Source: Caldifarciminota bacterium (GTDB lineage Bacteria > Hydrothermota > Hydrothermia > LBFQ01 > DSFT01). From it: a DNA stretch of 7,411 nt. The number at the start of each line of letters is the position of its first letter. The stretch's first letter is position 1. The translations under genes and the position numbers were made by a program. The stretch spans positions 1-7,411 of the forward strand of contig WGAQ01000113.1 of the NCBI GenBank assembly GCA_015494735.1. The letters run 5' to 3'. This document shows, piece after piece, positions 1 through 5,271 of this stretch. Below the pieces are notes generated by a model. That model searched no databases, was not told the DNA's origin, and saw only the letters and a program-made list of their open reading frames with translations.

Positions 1-9
1 ATTCTGGAG

Positions 10-17
10 TAAAATTT
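10..17 (+). promoter_or_regulatory. Start-proximal TAAAATTT motif (methyltransferase gene)
   Basis: TAAAATTT lies 5 nt before the ATG at 23. Its TAAAAT hexamer occupies -13 to -8 relative to that ATG, like a bacterial -10 box serving a leaderless mRNA. The same arrangement recurs at the other four visible starts. GGAG at 6-9 is the only Shine-Dalgarno-like string here and lies 13 nt from the ATG, farther than usual. The -35 region would be outside the window. Confidence 0.4.
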
Positions 18-22
18 CGCCG

Positions 23-835
23 ATGGATATACTCAATCACATGGATGAGGAGAGGTATTCGGAATTGTCCGATTTTCTCGCATTCGTGGGCATGTACGAG
101 GACACGGAGCGCATACGGGTTTATAAGAAGCTGATGGATGCCCACAGGGATGCAATAGAAGGTGGAGTGGTGGTGGAGGCGGGGGCGGGATTCGGCATCT
201 TTTCGGAATATGCTCTGGAACTGGGTGCCCGCAGGGTATATGTGGTTGAAAGAAATGAATTCATGCTCCGGATTCTCCGGAGGAAGTTCAGGGGAGACAG
301 CAGGGTGAAGGTGGTCCCTCTCGATGTGATGGATTTCTCTCCCGATGAGGAGGTGGATGTTCTTATACACGATTTCTATGGGCCCCTCCTGTACGACGAA
401 TCCCTTTACGTGCTGGATAAGTTGAGGTTCAAACCCCGCATAGTCCTCCCCGACGGTGGTCGTCTTGTGATGAAAGTGGTCCCATTCGATGAGATTCTGG
501 ATGAGGTGGTGAGCAGGGATGTGGTGGAGCAGTTGAGGGGGGTTCTGGTGGCAGATTTGTTCGATTACGATAGTTCGAATGATTTCCCCCACGGGGTTCT
601 GGATTGGAAGTGGGGGGAGGGCCTGCGGGGAGATGGGTATCGCTTCGACAGGGATATGAGGGATTATATGCTAATCTTTGCTCTCGAATTGTGGCACGGG
701 AATAGATTCATGTGCAGGGCGGGGGAGTGCTCCAACTGGTCCCTCGTCTTTACTCCCGTTGCCGGAAGGGAGTTCAGGTTCGAATTCCGCTGGGGAGGGG
801 ATTTCATGAAGGTGTATTTCCGCTGGGCGCATTGA
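23..835 (+). CDS. Small PRMT-like SAM-dependent methyltransferase
   Basis: Probable class I SAM-dependent methyltransferase of 270 residues, resembling protein arginine methyltransferases. Residues 18-38 resemble the PRMT N-terminal helix before the SAM fold. Motif I is VVEAGAGFG (50-58), and the acidic SAM-ribose residue is E76 in VYVVERN. The segment HDFYGPLLYDES (116-127) matches the PRMT double-E loop, with D117 for the first Glu and E126 for the second; LPDGG (142-146) follows as in PRMTs. SNW (237-239), followed by SLVF, sits where PRMTs carry THW. The part after the Rossmann domain is about 120 residues, against about 200 in eukaryotic PRMTs, so the barrel and dimerisation arm look reduced. 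The family resemblance is clear; arginine methylation itself is inferred. M1 follows a TAAAAT motif. M7 at 41 is an alternative start, and the frame is open to the left edge, so an N-terminal extension cannot be excluded. Confidence 0.75.
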   Translation: MDILNHMDEERYSELSDFLAFVGMYEDTERIRVYKKLMDAHRDAIEGGVVVEAGAGFGIFSEYALELGARRVYVVERNEFMLRILRRKFRGDSRVKVVPLDVMDFSPDEEVDVLIHDFYGPLLYDESLYVLDKLRFKPRIVLPDGGRLVMKVVPFDEILDEVVSRDVVEQLRGVLVADLFDYDSSNDFPHGVLDWKWGEGLRGDGYRFDRDMRDYMLIFALELWHGNRFMCRAGECSNWSLVFTPVAGREFRFEFRWGGDFMKVYFRWAH

Positions 836-837
836 AC

Positions 838-1830
838 CTATATGCTCGAACGAATCAGGATTATGTCTCCATCCTGTACGATGTAATCCTTTCCTTCCAG
901 TCGAACCAGTCCCTGCTCCTTCGCTTTCTTCATGTCCCCAACTTTCATGAATTCATCGAAATGGATAACCTCCGCCCTGACGAATCCCCTCTCCAGGTCC
1001 GAATGAATCTTCCCCGCCGCTTCTTTCACCGTAAGGCCCTTTCTTATGAGCCATGCTCTGACTTCCTTCTCACCGGCCGTCAGGAATGTGATGATGTTCA
1101 GGGCTTTTTTGATATTCTCTATAATCTTCTCGAATGCAGGCTCGAATCCGTACTCCTTGATGAGTTCCTTTCTTTCTTCTTCCGGGAGGGAGAGGGCTTC
1201 TATTTCTAACATGAGATTGGAGACGTTGAAGAGAAGGCCTTTTTCTTTCAGATGCTGGATAAAGCTGCTGTCGGGCTCCTGTCCCTCCATAACGTTGTAT
1301 ATGACCACGCGGGGAATGGCGGTAGCAAACGTGAAATTCTGGACGTACTGTCTTTCCCGCTTGCTGAAGGGGAAAGTGGATATGGGTTTCTCGTTTTCCA
1401 GATGCTCCCTGAGTTTTTCGAACAGGGTGATGGCCTCTTTATCCGTTGCCACCTTCTTCAGATTTTCCAGTCGCTTTTCCACCACCCTTAAATCTGCCAG
1501 AATCAGCCTGTATTCGATTTCTTCGAAGTCCTGCTGTCCGGTGGTCACATGCAGGAGCACATCGTATTGATTCAGCATCTGGACGATTTCGCCCGTCTTC
1601 TCTTCCTTCCAGAGTTTTCCAAATCCTTCGAAATCGTGAATCTCGAAGGTGGCATGGGTTTTCTTTCCGGGATTGTAGATTTTCGAAAGTTCCTCCACTC
1701 GCCTGTCGTATAGAATCGCCTGACCGATTCCGCCGATGTATCCCTTCCCTCCCCGGGAATCGGCTCCGGTTAAGAGTTTGAAAAGGGTGGATTTTCCCAC
1801 CCCTGTGCTTCCGATTATGGCTCCCTTCAT
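838..1830 (-). CDS. YchF/OLA1-like P-loop NTPase with TGS domain (divergent short form)
   Basis: A 330-residue nucleotide-binding protein of the Obg-related YchF/OLA1 family. The P-loop is GSTGVGKS (7-14), the G3-like motif is DFEG (66-69), and the NxxE that replaces the usual NKxD is NVME (179-182). In YchF/OLA1 that NxxE goes with ATP rather than GTP use. Residues about 118-165 form the charged helical insertion. The C-terminal TGS domain (about 246-330) is well conserved: FLTAGEKEVRAW, KIHSDLERGFVRAEVI and LEGKDYIVQDGD. Bacterial YchF is about 363 residues. The missing length falls in the switch II loop and the segment holding E. coli His114, so hydrolysis may be altered. The frame is open further upstream inside the MFS gene, but homology starts at MKGAIIG, so the ATG at 1830 is chosen. 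It begins 11 bp after the MFS stop, suggesting co-transcription. A ribosome-associated role is inferred from the family. Confidence 0.85.
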   Translation of the reverse strand: MKGAIIGSTGVGKSTLFKLLTGADSRGGKGYIGGIGQAILYDRRVEELSKIYNPGKKTHATFEIHDFEGFGKLWKEEKTGEIVQMLNQYDVLLHVTTGQQDFEEIEYRLILADLRVVEKRLENLKKVATDKEAITLFEKLREHLENEKPISTFPFSKRERQYVQNFTFATAIPRVVIYNVMEGQEPDSSFIQHLKEKGLLFNVSNLMLEIEALSLPEEERKELIKEYGFEPAFEKIIENIKKALNIITFLTAGEKEVRAWLIRKGLTVKEAAGKIHSDLERGFVRAEVIHFDEFMKVGDMKKAKEQGLVRLEGKDYIVQDGDIILIRSSI

Positions 1831-1836
1831 GGCGAG

Positions 1837-1846
1837 AAAGTTTAAA
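1837..1846 (-). promoter_or_regulatory. Start-proximal TTTAAACTTT motif (YchF-like gene)
   Basis: On the minus strand TTTAAACTTT ends 6 nt before the ATG at 1830, with TAAACT at -14 to -9. The motif overlaps the MFS stop codon (TAA, 1844-1842), so its first bases are partly fixed by coding. It resembles the motifs at the other starts and could permit a separate leaderless transcript of this gene inside the MFS unit. No Shine-Dalgarno sequence is visible in the 11-bp gap. Confidence 0.35.
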
Positions 1847-3032
1847 GTTTGGTGAATCTGGAATATAGGAAGAATCCGAAGGCTCCCATCAGGGGTATGA
1901 AGCTTATGGCTGTCCAGATGGCTCTTCCATTCGGTGCCAGTGCATCCATGATGATTCCTCCCACCATGGGTCCGATTGCCCATCCCAGTCCCTGAAACAG
2001 TCCGAATACGCCCATATAGGATGGGATTCTATCCTTCGGAGACATCTTGCTCACCAGACTCTGGGTGGTGGGAACGGATAGCATTTCCGAGAAGGTGATT
2101 ACGATTATTGCTCCGATAATATAGAACAGATTCGTTGCAAAGCCAATGGAGAAGTATGCGATGGAGTAGAGGAGAAGTCCGGAGATGAGGGCTTTCAATT
2201 CGTTCATCCGTATTACCAGAAGGGATACAGGTATCTGGAAGAACACCACCAGAAGTCCATTGATGGTGTATGCTATTCCCAGTTGGCTCTTCGATATTCC
2301 CACATAACTGGTGGCATATACGGACAGGGTGGAGATAATCTGGGACATGGAAACGTAAAGGGTGAGGGTCATGGCCACGAATATCATGAACCTTCTGTCC
2401 TTCAGAACCTGGATGAGATTCAGGCTCTTCCTCTCCTGCCTCATGGATTCCTTCCGGCCCGTCTCCCTTATGAAGAGATGGTTTATGATTCCGGCCGTCA
2501 GGGTGGTAAGAGCAGTTATGAGAAACAGTATGGCATAGGAAATTTCGGCCAGAAAACCCCCTATTGCAGGCCCTGCCGCCCATCCCAGATTTATGCCCAC
2601 CCGATTGGTGCTGTAGGCCAGATTCCGGTTCGAAGGGTCTGTCACATCTGCTATTATGGTGTCCACGGTCGTCATGAATATGTTGAAGAAGAAGGAGTTG
2701 AGCATCAGGGCGGGGACGAAAAGGAAGGGATGGAGATTCTTCCATACGACCAGTGATATGAAGAGAAACAGGAGCGAGCGTATATAGAATGTGCCCACCA
2801 GGACTTTCTTCCTTCCTATTCTGGAAATCAGTATTCCTCCCACTATTCTACCCACAACACCACTCACATATGCGGTGGTGAGCATGGAACCGATTAAACT
2901 CATGGGGAGTTCCCTAACCTGATACAGGTATATGGATATGTAGGGGAAGGAGACGGCGAAGCCGAAGGCCATAATGAGGCGGGAGAAGGTCAGTGTCCAG
3001 ACTTCCCGTGGCAGTTTAAGAATCTGATGCAT
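1842..3032 (-). CDS. MFS transporter, 12-TM drug-antiporter-like (DHA1 type)
   Basis: A 396-residue integral membrane protein of the major facilitator superfamily with about 12 hydrophobic segments and a basic, charged central loop near residues 190-205 (ETGRKESMRQERKS) between the two six-helix halves. The loop 2-3 motif A is GGILISRIGRKKVL (65-78), with Ser70 where Asp is usual. Motif C of drug/H+ antiporters appears in TM5 as GINLGWAAGPAIGG (146-159) and is echoed in the C-terminal half as GLGWAIGPMVGG. Motif C suggests proton-coupled efflux, but the substrate cannot be read from sequence. The ATG at 3032 gives a short cytoplasmic N-terminus before TM1 and is preceded by promoter-like AT-rich sequence. 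The gene lies 11 bp upstream of the YchF-like gene and is likely co-transcribed with it. Confidence 0.9.
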   Translation of the reverse strand: MHQILKLPREVWTLTFSRLIMAFGFAVSFPYISIYLYQVRELPMSLIGSMLTTAYVSGVVGRIVGGILISRIGRKKVLVGTFYIRSLLFLFISLVVWKNLHPFLFVPALMLNSFFFNIFMTTVDTIIADVTDPSNRNLAYSTNRVGINLGWAAGPAIGGFLAEISYAILFLITALTTLTAGIINHLFIRETGRKESMRQERKSLNLIQVLKDRRFMIFVAMTLTLYVSMSQIISTLSVYATSYVGISKSQLGIAYTINGLLVVFFQIPVSLLVIRMNELKALISGLLLYSIAYFSIGFATNLFYIIGAIIVITFSEMLSVPTTQSLVSKMSPKDRIPSYMGVFGLFQGLGWAIGPMVGGIIMDALAPNGRAIWTAISFIPLMGAFGFFLYSRFTKL

Positions 3033-3040
3033 GGAGCGGA

Positions 3041-3062
3041 AAATTTTAAGGCTTTAATATTT
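3041..3062 (-). promoter_or_regulatory. Promoter-like AT-rich sequence upstream of MFS gene
   Basis: Reading towards the MFS start on the minus strand there are two AT-rich elements. AAATATTAAA at -30 to -21 would suit an archaeal TATA box for a leaderless transcript. CTTAAAATTT (3050-3041) contains TAAAAT at -16 to -11 and matches the start-proximal motif of the other genes. Which one is used depends on whether the host is archaeal or bacterial. No Shine-Dalgarno sequence precedes the ATG. Confidence 0.4.
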
Positions 3063-3091
3063 GGAAGTTGAACTCACCATTATGCAAAAGT

Positions 3092-3117
3092 TAGTTTGTA
3101 TTTACATAAAAATTATG
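3092..3117 (-). promoter_or_regulatory. Candidate operator upstream of MFS, shared with the aspS/mutase gap
   Basis: Read on the minus strand, CATAATTT is followed directly by TTATGTAAA, then TA and CAAAC. The same three blocks occur in the same order upstream of the mutase at 5208-5232, with spacers of 3 and 0 nt instead of 0 and 2. The core CATAA-TTT-TTATG (3117-3105) is also an inverted repeat with 5-bp arms. The element lies about 60-85 bp upstream of the MFS start. A regulator-binding site is inferred; AT-richness makes chance similarity possible. Confidence 0.35.
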
Positions 3118-3284
3118 AAAACGGGAAATATGGTGAGCAATGCAGGAATTTGTTGCGGACCGAGAGATTTCGGATTGTTGGTATAGCAGAAGATGTACCC
3201 GCATGTGGAAAATTTCCGTTTTGCAGAAAGGAGGTGGATAGAGCAGGGATATAGAACTGTGTGATTGAGGCAAAGGTATTGAGC

Positions 3285-3300
3285 ATTAAAAGGTTTTAAT
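3285..3300. repeat. Interrupted palindrome ATTAAAA-GG-TTTTAAT
   Basis: A perfect inverted repeat with 7-bp arms around a 2-bp centre (ATTAAAAGGTTTTAAT) in the gap between aspS and MFS. It lies about 82 bp past the aspS stop and about 250 bp before the MFS start. With a 2-nt centre it suits a dimeric protein site better than an RNA hairpin. No function is assigned. Confidence 0.35.
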
Positions 3301-3355
3301 TTTGAATCGCTAAGTTATTGTTTTTCAATTTGTTAATGGAAATCTTTTGATGTCT

Positions 3356-3373
3356 GGAGCGGGATTCCGCCCC
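3356..3373 (-). terminator. Hairpin just downstream of aspS stop, possible transcript end
   Basis: In minus-strand RNA, GGGGCGG and CCGCUCC pair over 7 positions, including one G-U wobble, around the 4-nt loop AAUC. The stem starts 8 nt after the aspS stop codon. On the plus strand the wobble position becomes an A-C mismatch, so the stem is better formed in aspS mRNA. No T-run follows, which argues against a classical intrinsic terminator; a 3'-end stabilising stem is equally plausible. Confidence 0.35.
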
Positions 3374-3381
3374 ATAAGGTT

Positions 3382-5166
3382 TTATTCTTCAATGATTTTT
3401 ATGTGCAAATCTCTAAGTAGTTGTTCTTCAACTTCGGATGGGGCTTCTTCGAATAGAGCCTGTCCGGTGGTGGTCTTGGGGAATGCTATCACTTCCCGTA
3501 TGCTCTCGTTCCCGGTGAGGAGAGCCACTATTCTGTCGAATCCGAGTGCAATTCCACCATGGGGCGGAGCACCATATTCGAGGGTTCTGAGAAAGAATCC
3601 GAATCTCTTTTCTATCTCTTCATCCGTCAGTCCTATCATGTGCATCACTTTTTCCTGGAGGGAACGCCTGTGTATTCTTATGGAGCCGGAGCCTATTTCG
3701 TTTCCGTTTATCACCAGATCGTACTGCTTACCCCTTATGCTCGCCACGTATTCGGAGAATTCCTTTATGGCGATGGGGTCATTTTCCTGAAGGGCTGGCA
3801 GGAGCTGCTCGAGTTTTTCCTCGAGTTTATCGAATCTCTCCATGCCCTCCTCGTATATGCTCGTGAACATGTGGTGGGCGGGCTCTATGCGTTTCTCATC
3901 CTCGTTCCATTCGAATATGGGAAAATCCTTTACCCACAGGAAGGACCAGTCCTTTTCTATGAGATTCAATCTCCTGATTAATCTGTTCCGGATTTCTCCC
4001 AGAACCTTATACGGTTTTTCGCCCAGGTCAGCCACTACCAGGTATGTTCTATTATCCTCGAACTTTTCTCCATTTATGTATTTGGCAAGCTGTCCCGAAA
4101 CCTTCCCCTCGAATTTCTTGAAGAAGAGCAGGCCCCCTGCTCCCAGGGAAATGGCTTCCTCCCTCAGATTCTCGATTTCCTTTCGGCTGAAGTTGTGGGG
4201 AATGGGCAGGGCGATTACCCTTCCCCCTTTCTCCCTTATGGAATCCACTATTCCAAAACCATGCACCTGCTCGGTTATATCTATCAGACGTATGGAGCTC
4301 CTCAGGTCCGGTTTATCCGAGCCATAGTTCTTTATGGCTTCTTCATAAGTCATCCGTGGAAATGGCGTTTCCACTTCGATTTTCAGTATATCCTCGAATA
4401 TGCTCTTTATGAGTCCCTCTGTCAGCTCCAGCACATCCTCCACATCCACGAAACTCATTTCCAGGTCTATCTGAGTGAATTCGGGTTGCCTGTCTGCTCT
4501 CAGGTCCTCGTCCCTGAAGCACTTTACTATCTGGAAATACCTGTCGAATCCGCTCACCATGAGGGTCTGCTTATAGAGCTGGGGGGACTGGGGCAGGGCA
4601 TAGAACTTTCCGGGATTCAGTCGGGATGGGACGATGAAGTCTCTGGCTCCCTCGGGAGTCGATTTGGTCAGAAAGGGTGTTTCCACTTCCACAAATCCCC
4701 TTTCGTGAAGATAGTTTCGGGTTATATTCATGGCCCTGGACCTGATTATCAGATTTTTCTGCATTACGGGTCTTCTCAGGTCCAGGAATCTCCATCTGAG
4801 ACGGGTCTCCTCGCTGGCATTGATATCGTCCTCCGGAAGGAAGGGGAGGGGTTTGCTTTCGTTCAGAACTTCGATTTCCTTTGCCACCACCTCGATGTAT
4901 CCCGTGGGATGCTCCGGATTTATGTCTTTTTCCGGCCTTTTCCTTACCGTCCCCTTTACCTTAATCACGTATTCCAGACCCAGTTCCCTTGCCTTTTCCA
5001 CGAGGTGGGGCTCTTCCACCACAATCTGGGTCCTTCCGTACCTGTCCCTCAGGTCTATGAAGGTAAGAGCACCGATATCCCTTAATCGCCTTATCCATCC
5101 GGTCAGGATGACTTCCTGTCCGATATGGGATTCGTTGAGTTCTCCGCAGGTGTGGGTTCTTATCAT
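3382..5166 (-). CDS. aspS: Aspartyl-tRNA synthetase, bacterial type with GAD domain
   Basis: Class II aminoacyl-tRNA synthetase charging tRNA-Asp with aspartate in the cytoplasm. Its 594 residues match the bacterial form (about 590) rather than the archaeal/eukaryotic core (about 430-440). Domains in order: an OB-fold anticodon-binding domain (about 1-105, from THTCGELN through GWIRRLRD); motif 1 around GFVEVETP (157-164); the Asp-recognition loop QSPQLYKQ (193-200); motif 2, FRDEDLRADRQPEFTQIDLE (217-236); the bacterial GAD insertion (about 300-400); and motif 3, GIALGFDR (538-545). Ile31 and Lys80 fall at or near positions that, as I recall, separate discriminating from non-discriminating bacterial enzymes, and look more like the discriminating kind; this needs an alignment. 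The start fits the conserved N-terminus. The gene diverges from the mutase and is followed by a hairpin. If the host is archaeal, this gene was probably acquired from bacteria. Confidence 0.97.
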   Translation of the reverse strand: MIRTHTCGELNESHIGQEVILTGWIRRLRDIGALTFIDLRDRYGRTQIVVEEPHLVEKARELGLEYVIKVKGTVRKRPEKDINPEHPTGYIEVVAKEIEVLNESKPLPFLPEDDINASEETRLRWRFLDLRRPVMQKNLIIRSRAMNITRNYLHERGFVEVETPFLTKSTPEGARDFIVPSRLNPGKFYALPQSPQLYKQTLMVSGFDRYFQIVKCFRDEDLRADRQPEFTQIDLEMSFVDVEDVLELTEGLIKSIFEDILKIEVETPFPRMTYEEAIKNYGSDKPDLRSSIRLIDITEQVHGFGIVDSIREKGGRVIALPIPHNFSRKEIENLREEAISLGAGGLLFFKKFEGKVSGQLAKYINGEKFEDNRTYLVVADLGEKPYKVLGEIRNRLIRRLNLIEKDWSFLWVKDFPIFEWNEDEKRIEPAHHMFTSIYEEGMERFDKLEEKLEQLLPALQENDPIAIKEFSEYVASIRGKQYDLVINGNEIGSGSIRIHRRSLQEKVMHMIGLTDEEIEKRFGFFLRTLEYGAPPHGGIALGFDRIVALLTGNESIREVIAFPKTTTGQALFEEAPSEVEEQLLRDLHIKIIEE

Positions 5167-5171
5167 GGGAG

Positions 5172-5181
5172 AAATTTTAAC
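5172..5181 (-). promoter_or_regulatory. Start-proximal GTTAAAATTT motif (aspS)
   Basis: On the minus strand GTTAAAATTT ends 5 nt before the aspS ATG, with TAAAAT at -13 to -8. This start is fixed by homology, so it is the cleanest case of the motif. Nothing TATA-like lies at about -26, where GC-rich sequence occurs. A second AT-rich string, TTTTATAA at about -43 to -36, could be an archaeal TATA box giving a leader of about 13 nt. Confidence 0.45.
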
Positions 5182-5206
5182 GGGGTTTCTTCCCGCCGAT
5201 TATAAA

Positions 5207-5232
5207 ACATAATTTATCTTATGTAAACAAAC
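5207..5232 (+). promoter_or_regulatory. Inverted repeat and shared element in the aspS/mutase divergent region
   Basis: ACATAA (5207-5212) and TTATGT (5219-5224) are 6-bp inverted repeats separated by TTTATC. Read towards the mutase, the blocks CATAATTT, TTATGTAAA and CAAAC match the element upstream of the MFS gene in order and orientation. The site lies 41-66 bp before the aspS start and 40-65 bp before the mutase start, so a bound regulator could affect either gene. It adjoins the TTATAAAA string (5200-5207) that could act as a TATA box. Function is inferred. Confidence 0.4.
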
Positions 5233-5255
5233 CAAAAATCCACCACCAACAACAA

Positions 5256-5268
5256 CTTTAAAATTAAC
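5256..5268 (+). promoter_or_regulatory. Start-proximal CTTTAAAATTAAC motif (mutase)
   Basis: TAAAAT at 5259-5264 occupies -13 to -8 relative to the mutase ATG at 5272, the same spacing as for aspS and the methyltransferase gene. Upstream is an A/C-rich tract; the plus strand has no G from 5224 to 5270. There is no Shine-Dalgarno sequence, and the -26 region (about 5240-5252) is CCA/CAA-rich rather than TATA-like. Confidence 0.45.
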
Positions 5269-5271
5269 ACG

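Larger units (their letters stand above)
3033..3381. other. 349-bp gene-free region between aspS and MFS genes
   Basis: No convincing gene lies here. It is more AT-rich than its surroundings and carries the MFS promoter-like elements (3041-3062), an AT-rich element also seen in the aspS/mutase gap (about 3092-3117), an interrupted palindrome (3285-3300) and the hairpin after the aspS stop (3356-3373). A 60-codon open frame on the minus strand (3091-3273) has no recognisable features. A small RNA cannot be excluded, but no tRNA fold or box C/D pattern was seen. Confidence 0.6.

Noticed and set aside
712..1209. 165-codon plus-strand frame spanning the methyltransferase/YchF-like junction
   Set aside because: It overlaps two well-supported genes and its product resembles nothing; a shadow frame.
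1831..1983. Longer 381-residue start for the YchF-like gene
   Set aside because: The extra 51 residues lie inside the MFS coding sequence in another frame and have no family resemblance; conserved sequence begins at the ATG at 1830.
3166..3180. Small hairpin around CCGAGAGATTTCGG as a possible RNA gene
   Set aside because: The stem is only 4-5 bp with no further pairing, T-run or conserved RNA features nearby.
3226..3240. Strong Shine-Dalgarno-like string (AAAGGAGGTGGATAG) on the plus strand
   Set aside because: Following start codons lead only to immediate or very short frames, so it precedes no plausible gene.
3091..3273. 60-codon minus-strand open frame in the aspS-MFS gap
   Set aside because: Its composition is unlike neighbouring proteins, it has no recognisable motif, and it overlaps the candidate regulatory element; likely chance.
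4195..5085. 296-codon plus-strand open frame opposite aspS
   Set aside because: It lies antisense to a certain aspS gene with intact class II motifs; it is a shadow of codon bias.
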